Made by a program: the position numbers and the translations under genes. A stretch of 5,191 nucleotides of DNA, from NCBI GenBank assembly GCA_002309345.1, contig DBWZ01000062.1, positions 1 through 5,191 on the forward strand, read 5' to 3'. Numbering within the stretch: position 1 is the first letter of the stretch; every line of letters begins with the position of its first letter. This document shows, in pieces, positions 1-5,087 of the stretch. The notes under the pieces were generated by a model. It saw only the letters and a program-made list of their open reading frames with translations, did not search any database and was not told the origin of the DNA. Origin of the DNA: Pseudobutyrivibrio sp. UBA1225 (lineage in GTDB: Bacteria > Bacillota > Clostridia > Lachnospirales > Lachnospiraceae).

Positions 1-15
1 TTTTGCGTAGCAAAA
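1..15. repeat. Perfect 6-bp hairpin at window edge
   Basis: TTTTGC, a GTA triloop and GCAAAA form a perfect 6-bp stem, followed on the + strand by a pyrimidine-rich run (CTCTTTCTTATTTCTT) rather than a clean T tract. It may be the tail of a terminator or a repeat belonging to whatever lies left of the window. The stem is short and AT-rich, so termination activity is doubtful. Confidence 0.35.
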
Positions 16-74
16 CTCTTTCTTATTTCTTGCGCCAATAGGATGGTACTCTGTAATTCCCTTGAAAAACACGC

Positions 75-80
75 TATAAT
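75..80 (+). promoter_or_regulatory. SigA-type -10 box upstream of the sigma operon
   Basis: TATAAT matches the housekeeping -10 consensus exactly and lies 78 bases before the sigma gene. The hexamer 17 bases upstream (52-57, TGTAAT) is a poor -35, and there is no TG extension. A good TTGAAA (62-67) is only 7 bases away, too close to pair with it. The box may give basal transcription of the operon, but without a matching -35 the call is tentative. Confidence 0.35.
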
Positions 81-106
81 ATTAGTTAAAAAAATATTAA
101 GAATTT

Positions 107-133
107 TGAAGACATTTGATTATTTGATTCGTT
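107..133 (+). promoter_or_regulatory. Possible ECF-type autoregulatory promoter
   Basis: TGAAGAC (107-113), a 16-base gap and CGTTA (130-134) resemble the TGAAAC-N16-CGTA layout known for Bacillus SigW-type ECF promoters. The site lies directly before the sigma gene, where a self-transcribed promoter is usual. Transcription would begin near 140 and give a leader of about 15-20 bases. The -35 carries an extra base relative to consensus, so this is a candidate only. Confidence 0.3.
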
Positions 134-157
134 ATATTTAATGAAAGCGGAAGGGAG

Positions 158-682
158 GTGGAAAAAATCGATCCGAATAATAAAATAATTGAGCTAGTTA
201 CCAAATACCAAAACCTGATTTTTTCCATTTGCCTAAAGCTCACTGGTGACTATTTTGTGGCGGAGGATATTTCGCAGGATACTTTTTTAGCGGCATTCGA
301 AAAGCTGCATAGCTTTGATGGTAACAATGAAAAGGCTTGGATCAGTCGAATTGCTAGTAATAAGTGTATCGATTATCTAAAGGCTGCAGAGCGCAGGTGT
401 AGCCCTGTGGAAGAGGAAAATTTTCCAGAACAGCCAGCGCAAGACAGTAACGAGCCACTTCAGGAATATTTAAATACAGAAGTACTAAATGACCTAGAAA
501 AAAAATGCAATGAATTACCAGAGCCATATAGAGTGATTGCTATAGAGCATTATTTACGTGGCCATACGGCAAGAGAAATATCAGATTCTTATGGGAAAAG
601 TATAAAAACCATTCAAACTCAGATATATCGAGCCCGAAATATGTTAAAATCATCAATTAGAAAGGAGGACCTGCTAGTATGA
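158..682 (+). CDS. ECF-type RNA polymerase sigma factor (sigma-70 family)
   Basis: This is a cytoplasmic transcription initiation factor that would direct RNA polymerase to a small envelope-stress or signal regulon. At 174 aa it has the normal ECF length and two-domain layout. Sigma region 2 covers about residues 12-80, with AEDISQDTFLAAF (35-47) as region 2.2 and WISRIASNKCIDYLK (61-75) as regions 2.3-2.4. A variable acidic linker follows (81-104). Region 4 covers about 105-168 with the helix-turn-helix near 136-160 (TAREISDSYGKSIKTIQTQ). The GTG start at 158 is the only conventional start in frame after the stop at 125, but it overlaps its own Shine-Dalgarno AGGGAGG (152-158). An ATC at 167 has ideal 8-base spacing and may be the true, non-canonical start. 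The 3' end overlaps the next gene by 4 bases (ATGA), implying translational coupling with its likely anti-sigma factor. The family call is firm; the subgroup (SigY-, SigW- or SigV-like) is not resolved. Confidence 0.93.
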   Translation: MEKIDPNNKIIELVTKYQNLIFSICLKLTGDYFVAEDISQDTFLAAFEKLHSFDGNNEKAWISRIASNKCIDYLKAAERRCSPVEEENFPEQPAQDSNEPLQEYLNTEVLNDLEKKCNELPEPYRVIAIEHYLRGHTAREISDSYGKSIKTIQTQIYRARNMLKSSIRKEDLLV

Positions 683-1113
683 GTTTAGAGTATTTGGACG
701 ATGAAGAACTAGAAAATTTGATACGTGAATGCGAATCTGATTTGGTTCAGGCCCCTCCAGAATTGATGGACAAGGTTTTATCTCAGGTAGGCGGTGCTCC
801 GATAACAGATATACGAGCCATCAATACGCGTGACAGAAAGAAAAAAGAGTATAATCGCTTTAAGTGGCAGATGGTTTCAGGATTGGCGGCTTCTTTTGTA
901 TTGGTAGTAGCGTTACATGCTCTTATGCCAATGATGAGCCATTTATTACGACAATCAGAAGTACCAACAAAAGAATCCATTTTAGCTAATTATGTAGTGC
1001 CAACAAAGGATGAAGTGATTGCTAAGCAAAAAACGCCAGACAAGACAGATTTTGTATCAAAATGGTACGGCTTTAAGAAAATAGATTTTAAGAAAATAGA
1101 GTTTAATAAATGA
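679..1113 (+). CDS. Single-pass membrane protein, probable anti-sigma factor
   Basis: This 144-aa protein is not recognised from a named family; the role is inferred from position and topology. Its ATG overlaps the sigma stop (ATGA), with AGGAGG at 663-668. An acidic N-terminal region (1-35, containing DDEELENLIRECESD) is followed by a basic stretch RDRKKKEYNRFK (51-62) and one strong membrane segment at about 66-87. The basic flank before the segment predicts a cytoplasmic N-terminus, the usual place for a sigma-binding domain. The outer part is short (about 57 aa), with two VPTK repeats (95-98 and 107-110) and a C-terminal GFKKIDFKKIEFNK (131-144) made by a 15-bp tandem repeat. There is no HxxxCxxC zinc motif, so it is not a classical ZAS-type anti-sigma factor. 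Membrane anchoring plus overlap with an ECF sigma gene favours an inhibitor that releases the sigma factor on an envelope signal. Confidence 0.68.
   Translation: MSLEYLDDEELENLIRECESDLVQAPPELMDKVLSQVGGAPITDIRAINTRDRKKKEYNRFKWQMVSGLAASFVLVVALHALMPMMSHLLRQSEVPTKESILANYVVPTKDEVIAKQKTPDKTDFVSKWYGFKKIDFKKIEFNK
1072..1113 (+). repeat. 15-bp tandem repeat, about 2.8 copies, in coding sequence
   Basis: TTTAAGAAAATAGAT (1072-1086) and TTTAAGAAAATAGAG (1087-1101) are identical except for the last base, and a diverged part copy (TTTAATAAATGA, 1102-1113) supplies the stop codon. The period is in frame and encodes FKKID, FKKIE and FNK at the C-terminus of the probable anti-sigma factor. Confidence 0.85.
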
Positions 1114-1132
1114 TTACTGAGGAGGATTAATC

Positions 1133-1681
1133 ATGAGACCTAGAAGAAAGAATAAAACGATAGAATTTTTCCTTTCATTTATCCCTGGAGCAGCCGAGAT
1201 GTACATGGGATTTATGAAAAACGGACTTAGCATAATGTGTACAGCAGCAATATTTTTCCTTATTGCAAGAGTTTCGATATTAATGACTGCATTTTTGATA
1301 GTTTGGTTCTTTGCATTTTTCCATGCAAGAAACATGGCACACCTTTCAGAAGAAGAACTTGGACAAATAGAGGATCGATATTTTTACGAAGAGTTTACTG
1401 ATGGTAGAAAGATAGTAATGACCAAAAAGCTAAAGAAAATCATCGGAGCAATCATTATAGTTGCTGGTGTTTCAATGATTTGGGGCACGGTGGTACAATG
1501 TCTGGCACGCCTTATTCCGGATGAATATTGGGTTGGTTTCTATTCTACTGTAAGAGCGATTCCTGAATTCATATTGTTCATACTGTTTATAGTTCTTGGA
1601 GTTCATCTAATACGCGGAAAGAAAGATGACTTAGAAGAATATGATACGCTTAATGATGACGATTTTGGAGAATATAAATAG
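1133..1681 (+). CDS. Polytopic membrane protein with TM2-like PGxxxxYxG motif
   Basis: This 182-aa integral membrane protein has no assignable biochemical function. After a basic N-terminus (MRPRRKNK) comes FIPGAAEMYMGFMKNGL (16-32), resembling the PGxGxxYxGxxxxG signature at the start of TM2-domain-type proteins. Hydrophobic segments lie at about 33-48, 49-65, 104-125 and 145-161. They are separated by a charged loop (about 66-102) rich in E, D and K. The C-terminus is strongly acidic (DDLEEYDTLNDDDFGEYK, 165-182) and probably cytoplasmic after the RGKK stop-transfer. The start is set by GAGGAGG (1119-1125) 7 bases before ATG. It lies 19 bases after the anti-sigma gene and before the operon terminator, so it should be co-transcribed. 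It may be an accessory sensor, a modulator of the anti-sigma factor, or a target protein. Small membrane proteins of unknown function are also found in the Bacillus sigY operon, which is an analogy only. Confidence 0.75.
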   Translation: MRPRRKNKTIEFFLSFIPGAAEMYMGFMKNGLSIMCTAAIFFLIARVSILMTAFLIVWFFAFFHARNMAHLSEEELGQIEDRYFYEEFTDGRKIVMTKKLKKIIGAIIIVAGVSMIWGTVVQCLARLIPDEYWVGFYSTVRAIPEFILFILFIVLGVHLIRGKKDDLEEYDTLNDDDFGEYK

Positions 1682-1698
1682 CGGTTTGTTTTATTTTT

Positions 1699-1728
1699 AG
1701 AATGCTCCCTTTTGGGGAGCATTCTTTT
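1699..1728 (+). terminator. Intrinsic terminator of the sigma operon
   Basis: AGAATGCTCCC (1699-1709) pairs perfectly with GGGAGCATTCT (1715-1725) around a 5-base loop and is followed by a short T tract (1725-1728). It begins 18 bases after the third gene. On the opposite strand the hairpin is followed by A-rich sequence, so it should act mainly on + strand transcripts; the convergent ATPase gene ends nearby at 1735 without an obvious T tail of its own. Confidence 0.85.
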
Positions 1729-1734
1729 GGATTT

Positions 1735-2772
1735 TTATATCCAATTAATAGCTATTTCTTTAAAACGAGGAAGAGATAATTCGCAGTAACCATAAGTATT
1801 TACAGCTATAACACCGCTTCCAGTGAGTCTTCTTTTATATGTTGGGAATGACTGATCAGTTAAATGTGCTCTTTCTTTTATATCTTTCACACGAAGCGAA
1901 CCTGTTTCAGAAGAAACAAGAAGACTTACTATTTCTCTATCTTTATTTGATAGTTCAGACCATATTTTTTCGTAAGAGTATTCTTCCATGTATTCATCGA
2001 ACATTCTTGATAATTTATCTAATGGCATATCTTTGTTTTCAAATTTTAGATATCCAATAACTTGAAAAGCATAAGAGTAGCCGCGAGTAAACTTGGCCAT
2101 TTCAGTAGCTTCTTCAGCACTTATTTCCAAAACATCCTCAAAGTAATGAGCCATTTGCAGAGTATTTAATGGCTCGAGTTGATATTTGGGTGCGCGATAT
2201 AAAAATGTGAGATTTTTTTCGTTTTGTAGAGCATTAATGTTTTTGTATAGACCAGTCATTACCAAATATATAGGTAGTTTTTCAATTAGAAACATTTGGT
2301 ATGCACTAGTGAATATTCTAAAATTGGTATCGTTGGTAGCTTCATCTATAGCTACAATAACACGCTTGTTCATTTTCTTTATTATTGCAAGCATTTTTTT
2401 CAGTTGCACCTCAACGTTTTGTGAAGGCCCGTTTGTTTCAACCGAAATACTTGCGATAAGGTTTAAAGAAATCTTTGCTTTAATGAAGGCTGATTTAAGT
2501 ATAGGATTTTCATATAGATTTGCAGCCAAAGCAGGAAGTAAAGGAGTGGTTGGATTTAGAGTAACAACAATATAATCTTCCTGCTGACGCATTCTATCTA
2601 AGAGAGCGGTCATTGTGACAGTCTTTCCAGAACCACGAACTCCTGTAATCAGATAAACAGCAGTGCTTGGTTTTGGATTAGTGAAATTAGATACCATATT
2701 GTCAATATCTTTTTCTCTTGAGATGATTTTATTTGGTTCGACACCGAAAGTAAGACTAAATGGATTGTTCAT
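1735..2772 (-). CDS. AAA-type ATP-binding protein with C-terminal winged-helix-like region
   Basis: This 345-aa P-loop ATPase resembles the Orc1/Cdc6-like or AAA_16-type ATP-binding proteins that occur widely as uncharacterised genes in Firmicutes. Walker A is GVRGSGKT (44-51) and Walker B is RVIVAIDEA (137-145), with the catalytic Glu present. LPIYLVMTG (166-174) fits sensor 1, and GYSYAFQVIGY (231-241) lies in the helical lid where sensor 2 is expected. Residues about 275-345 (starting SNKDREIVSLLV, with a helix-turn-helix-like portion near 295-316 and a final beta-rich YGYCELSLP) look like a winged helix. No membrane segment, nuclease or protease domain is seen. The start is supported by GAGGT 7 bases upstream (2780-2784). 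The gene is alone on its strand, convergent with the sigma operon and divergent from the HAD gene, with its own promoter inside a striking repeat array. ATP-dependent DNA binding or a regulatory switch is plausible; the substrate is unknown. Confidence 0.85.
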   Translation of the reverse strand: MNNPFSLTFGVEPNKIISREKDIDNMVSNFTNPKPSTAVYLITGVRGSGKTVTMTALLDRMRQQEDYIVVTLNPTTPLLPALAANLYENPILKSAFIKAKISLNLIASISVETNGPSQNVEVQLKKMLAIIKKMNKRVIVAIDEATNDTNFRIFTSAYQMFLIEKLPIYLVMTGLYKNINALQNEKNLTFLYRAPKYQLEPLNTLQMAHYFEDVLEISAEEATEMAKFTRGYSYAFQVIGYLKFENKDMPLDKLSRMFDEYMEEYSYEKIWSELSNKDREIVSLLVSSETGSLRVKDIKERAHLTDQSFPTYKRRLTGSGVIAVNTYGYCELSLPRFKEIAINWI

Positions 2773-2792
2773 ATTTTTTACCTCATGGCTGT

Positions 2793-2820
2793 ATTTTAAT
2801 TAGTTTTAATTAGTTCGCAA
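2793..2820 (-). promoter_or_regulatory. Possible second, proximal ATPase promoter
   Basis: Within the array, TTGCGA (2820-2815), a 16-base gap and TAAAAT (2798-2793) on the - strand repeat the layout of the upstream promoter more weakly. Transcription from here would start near 2786 and leave a very short leader barely containing the ribosome binding site. It may be an accidental result of the repeat units each supplying a TAAAAT. Confidence 0.25.
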
Positions 2821-2871
2821 TATTTTAATTAGTTTTAATTAGTTTATATTATTTTAATTGGTTTTAATTAG
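2794..2871. repeat. Iteron-like array: three pairs of TTTTAATTAG, 29-bp period
   Basis: Six 10-bp units stand at 2794, 2804, 2823, 2833, 2852 and 2862. Five are identical (TTTTAATTAG) and one has a single change (TTTTAATTGG at 2852). They form three head-to-tail pairs, each pair followed by a 9-base spacer (TTCGCAATA, TTTATATTA, and TTTGTCAAT after the last), so pairs start exactly 29 bases apart. The spacers differ while the units are conserved, which points to selection on the units as protein-binding sites rather than simple slippage. The 10-bp step places the two units of a pair on about the same face of the helix. The array covers the ATPase promoter and leader and ends 14 bases before the HAD -35. 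Operator use is inferred; an origin-like iteron role is an alternative. Confidence 0.9.
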
Positions 2872-2879
2872 TTTGTCAA
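2851..2879 (-). promoter_or_regulatory. SigA-type promoter of the ATPase gene
   Basis: On the - strand TTGACA (2879-2874) is a perfect -35, followed after exactly 17 bases by TAAAAT (2856-2851), a 5/6 match to the -10. Transcription would start near 2844, giving a leader of about 70 bases. One full repeat unit (2862-2871) fills the spacer, the next (2852-2861) overlaps the -10 box, and four more lie in the leader. A protein bound to the array would therefore directly block or shape initiation. Confidence 0.75.
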
Positions 2880-2885
2880 TCGTGC

Positions 2886-2914
2886 TTGAAATAGCCAGAG
2901 TGCAATGATAAAGT
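2886..2914 (+). promoter_or_regulatory. Extended -10 promoter of the HAD-GNAT operon
   Basis: TTGAAA (2886-2891), a 17-base spacer and TAAAGT (2909-2914) preceded by TGA (extended -10, 2906-2908) form a reasonable SigA promoter. Transcription would begin near 2921, about 30 bases before the HAD start. The repeat array ends only 14 bases upstream of this -35, where it could act as an UP-like AT-rich element or bring both divergent promoters under one regulator. Confidence 0.5.
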
Positions 2915-2950
2915 TTTTGTAGTGTATTTTAGTTATGGAAGGGATAATTA

Positions 2951-3607
2951 ATGGCAGAAGACATTAAGGCAGTGTTATTTGATTTGGATGGCACCCTTAC
3001 GGATACAGAAAAGTTTTATCAGGTTGCATGGCCGGAGGCCTTGGCACATTTTGGATATGAGATGACCCCAGAAAAGCCGCTAGAGCTTAGGTCGCTAGGG
3101 CGTCCATTTGCCCTTGAAAAGTTTGCTGAATGGTATGGAGCGGATTTTGATTATTGGGCTGTGAGAGAATATCGCAAGGAGCTTACTGAAAAATACATAT
3201 TAGAAAATGGTATTCCGCTTAAACCTGGTGCAATTGAAATATTGAAATGGCTTAGGGACAATCAAATCTTTACGGCGCTAGTAACCGCCAACCCAAAGGA
3301 TAGGGCGGAGCGCTATTTGAAAAAGATAGGTCTGTTTGAGTACTTTGATGCTATCGTATGTGCTGATATGGTTGAAAGAGGCAAACCGGCGCCGGATATC
3401 TACGCCTATGCATGTAAGAGTCTTAACTTAGCTCCAAACAATACTGTCGCAGTTGAAGATTCACCAAATGGATGCCGCAGTGCTTACGGAGCAGGGTGCA
3501 ATGTGGTGATGATTCCGGATTTGACAGAGCCGGATGAGGAACTAAGTGCAATACTCTTTAGAAGACTAGATTGCTTATTAGATATAAAAACACTTTTCGA
3601 GTGTTAA
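2951..3607 (+). CDS. HAD-superfamily hydrolase, beta-phosphoglucomutase/phosphatase-like
   Basis: This 218-aa soluble enzyme belongs to subfamily I of the haloacid dehalogenase fold and transfers phosphate through an aspartyl intermediate. All four motifs are intact: motif I FDLDGTLTD (10-18, nucleophile Asp11 and acid/base Asp13), motif II VTAN (111-114, Thr112), motif III RGKPAPD (143-149, Lys145) and motif IV VEDSPNG (168-174, Glu169-Asp170 binding magnesium). The helical cap lies between motif I and about residue 88, the C1 type seen in beta-phosphoglucomutase and phosphoglycolate phosphatase relatives. LRSLGRP (46-52) falls where beta-phosphoglucomutase has its phosphate-binding Arg. Substrate cannot be fixed from sequence; sugar-phosphate phosphatase or mutase are both possible. 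The start is supported by GGAAGGGA (2937-2944). Length and motifs look complete. The GNAT gene follows after 19 bases with no terminator between, so the two are probably one transcript. Confidence 0.92.
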   Translation: MAEDIKAVLFDLDGTLTDTEKFYQVAWPEALAHFGYEMTPEKPLELRSLGRPFALEKFAEWYGADFDYWAVREYRKELTEKYILENGIPLKPGAIEILKWLRDNQIFTALVTANPKDRAERYLKKIGLFEYFDAIVCADMVERGKPAPDIYAYACKSLNLAPNNTVAVEDSPNGCRSAYGAGCNVVMIPDLTEPDEELSAILFRRLDCLLDIKTLFEC

Positions 3608-3626
3608 TGATATTTTAGGGGGATAT

Positions 3627-4106
3627 ATGGCAGTACAATATGAACAAGCTACAAAGGAAGATATCAAGGAACTAATCAGACTTAGGATGGCTTATCTATA
3701 TGAAGATTTTGGTGAGCTATCAAGCCAGGAGGCAACATCCATAGAGGCTAAGCTACAGGATTATTTTTCTAGAAGACTTGGTGAAGAGCTAATTGCATTT
3801 ATAGCTAGGGATGGTGAAAGGATAGTTTCTCAGGCTTATTTGCATATTGCTGAGATTCCGGCAAGTCCAGTTGCTATAACTGGATTAGTGGGAGAGGTTT
3901 TTAGCGTATATACTGAGCCTGGTTATAGAGGACAGGGAATCTGCTCCAAGCTGATAGATCAGCTTATAGATTACGGCAAAGCAAAAGGTCTCAGTCGAAT
4001 CGATTTGTTTGCTACCGACGATGGCTATAGCATCTATAAGAAAGCAGGATTTGCGGACAAAATAACTAAATACGCCGATATGCGATATGTCTACACGTGT
4101 GAGTAG
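3627..4106 (+). CDS. GNAT-family N-acetyltransferase
   Basis: This 159-aa cytoplasmic acetyl-CoA-dependent acyltransferase has typical single-domain GNAT length. The N-terminal strand-helix region is QYEQATKEDIKELIRLR (4-20). Motif A is VFSVYTEPGYRGQGICSKLI (91-110), where R101-G-Q-G-I forms the pyrophosphate-binding loop. The last position of the R-x-x-G-x-G/A pattern is Cys106, a mild deviation. Motif B is DLFATDDGYSIYKKAGF (126-142), with the Tyr-x-x-x-GF ending characteristic of the family. The substrate may be an amino group on a small molecule or on a protein N-terminus or side chain, and is not determinable here. The start uses an AGGGGG (3617-3622) with short 4-base spacing. It probably shares the HAD promoter. 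No clear terminator follows it, so some read-through into the flagellin gene is possible. Confidence 0.9.
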   Translation: MAVQYEQATKEDIKELIRLRMAYLYEDFGELSSQEATSIEAKLQDYFSRRLGEELIAFIARDGERIVSQAYLHIAEIPASPVAITGLVGEVFSVYTEPGYRGQGICSKLIDQLIDYGKAKGLSRIDLFATDDGYSIYKKAGFADKITKYADMRYVYTCE

Positions 4107-4125
4107 TATCTCAAAATTTTTTCAC

Positions 4126-4154
4126 ATGACTTTTTAGGATTTGGGTGTTATAAT
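4126..4154 (+). promoter_or_regulatory. Extended -10 SigA-type promoter of the flagellin gene
   Basis: ATGACT (4126-4131, 4/6 match to TTGACA), a 17-base spacer and a perfect TATAAT (4149-4154) preceded by TGT (4146-4148) make a strong extended -10 promoter. Transcription would start near 4161 with a leader of about 54 bases. No flagellar SigD/sigma-28 site (TAAA, about 15 bases, CCGATA) is visible between the GNAT and flagellin genes. An imperfect inverted repeat, GTTATAATT (4147-4155) and AATTTATAAC (4181-4190), brackets the start site. Confidence 0.65.
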
Positions 4155-4214
4155 TAAATTGCTAGAAAAGGTGTCGCTTGAATTTATAACGTTTTCAGAT
4201 TGAGGAGAGTTATT

Positions 4215-5027
4215 ATGATGATTCAATCTAATTTAAACACTTCAAATTATCAAAATAGTATTAATCACATGAAGGCTACTGAAGCTCGTCACAACAAGGC
4301 TAGTCGCGAAGTGGCTTCAGGCAAAAAGGTTAATACAGCTGCTGATGATGCGGTGGCACTTGCAATTTCACAGCAAATCATGAAGCAATCCAACAGCCTC
4401 AAGACAGGCAGCAACAATATTTCTTATGGTATAGATGCTACAAAGATTGCGGATTCAGCCCTTGCCAATGTTACTGATTCGCTTGGTGACATTCAGCAGA
4501 ATTCCATTCGTGCTATGAATGGTCTTTATTCTGAAAGCGATAGGGCAATTCTTCAAGAAGCAAATAGACAGTCTGTTGAAACAATCAAGCAGACAATCAA
4601 TCAGGCAAAATATAATGAAAAGAATCTTTTAGATGGTTCTGCAGGCGATATCAATATCTTTACTGGCACAGCTAGTTCCACAATCAAAGAGGCAGATGCC
4701 AAATCAGTAATCGCTGGCCTTGAAAACTTTGATGTATCAGGAGATCCTAACAAGATTTCTCTTGATGCTTTGGATAGCGCATATTCAGGTATCAATTCTA
4801 TGCGTAGCCAGATTGGTGCGACGGCTAATGGTTTAGAGTCTGCTTATGCAGCTAACAACAACACAGCTGAAAATCTCGATGCAGCTTACAGTCGCAAGAT
4901 TGATGCCGAGATGAACGATTCAATCACCAGAATGAAATCTAGTGGAATTGTGGGAGCAGCTCAAAATATGGCATTCAAGAATCAGATGGATAATCAGGCA
5001 AACTTAGTAGACAAGCTATTCCAGTAG
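4215..5027 (+). CDS. Flagellin (short, D0/D1-only filament protein)
   Basis: This is the structural subunit of the flagellar filament, exported by the flagellar type III apparatus and polymerised under the cap. From ATG 4215 it is 270 aa (269 from ATG 4218, the numbering used below). A TTG at 4200 opens the frame but overlaps the Shine-Dalgarno GAGGAGAG (4202-4209), so it is rejected; AGGAG to 4215 is 7 bases. The N-terminal flagellin domain (about 1-140) has KASREVASGKKVNTAADDA (27-45) followed by LAIS, and NQAKYNEKNLLDG (128-140). The C-terminal domain (about 185-269) has SQIGA (197-201), ENLDAAYSRKIDAEM (218-232) and ends in LVDKLFQ. Only about 45 residues separate the two domains, so the surface domains D2/D3 are absent. 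The AAGLAIS consensus is altered to AVALAIS. The gene has its own promoter and terminator. Some clostridia carry several flagellin paralogues, and whether this is the main one is unknown. Confidence 0.93.
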   Translation: MMIQSNLNTSNYQNSINHMKATEARHNKASREVASGKKVNTAADDAVALAISQQIMKQSNSLKTGSNNISYGIDATKIADSALANVTDSLGDIQQNSIRAMNGLYSESDRAILQEANRQSVETIKQTINQAKYNEKNLLDGSAGDINIFTGTASSTIKEADAKSVIAGLENFDVSGDPNKISLDALDSAYSGINSMRSQIGATANGLESAYAANNNTAENLDAAYSRKIDAEMNDSITRMKSSGIVGAAQNMAFKNQMDNQANLVDKLFQ

Positions 5028-5049
5028 CCGTATAACATTATAAAATGAT

Positions 5050-5087
5050 AACCCTTAAGTGGATTAAAATCTGCTTAAGGGTTTTTT
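5050..5087 (+). terminator. Intrinsic terminator of the flagellin gene
   Basis: ACCCTTAAG (5051-5059) pairs with CTTAAGGGT (5074-5082), extended by an A-T pair (5050/5083), around a loop of about 14 bases, followed by TTTTTT (5082-5087). It begins 23 bases after the flagellin stop. Its T tract is also the outer part of the left arm of the long palindrome that follows. Confidence 0.88.

Noticed and set aside
62..80. TTGAAA (62-67) and TATAAT (75-80) as one promoter
   Set aside because: The spacing is 7 bases, far short of the roughly 17 needed.
141..188. 15-codon open frame starting ATG AAA GCG before and overlapping the sigma gene
   Set aside because: It has no ribosome binding site of its own and contains the sigma gene's Shine-Dalgarno inside it; a -1 slip in the A6 run could join it to the sigma frame, but the run is not a good slippery heptamer (it is preceded by G).
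2186..2575. 129-codon + strand open frame opposite the ATPase gene
   Set aside because: It is antisense to conserved Walker A/B-containing coding sequence, has biased hydrophobic composition typical of a reverse-strand shadow, and no convincing ribosome binding site.
2794..2871. CRISPR array interpretation of the 29-bp-period repeats
   Set aside because: The repeated part is two 10-bp AT-rich units with 9-base spacers, no longer unique spacers are present and no cas genes are nearby.
4074..4081. GCCGATAT resembling a sigma-28 -10 box upstream of flagellin
   Set aside because: It lies inside the GNAT coding sequence and has no TAAA about 15 bases upstream.
4100..4120. TGAG-N6-CTCA followed by AAAATTTTTT as a terminator after the GNAT gene
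   Set aside because: The stem is only 4 bp, overlaps the stop codon and is separated from the T run by four A bases, so it is too weak to call.
4200..4214. TTG start adding five residues to the flagellin
   Set aside because: The TTG overlaps the Shine-Dalgarno sequence, while ATG 4215 has 7-base spacing and gives a normal flagellin N-terminus.
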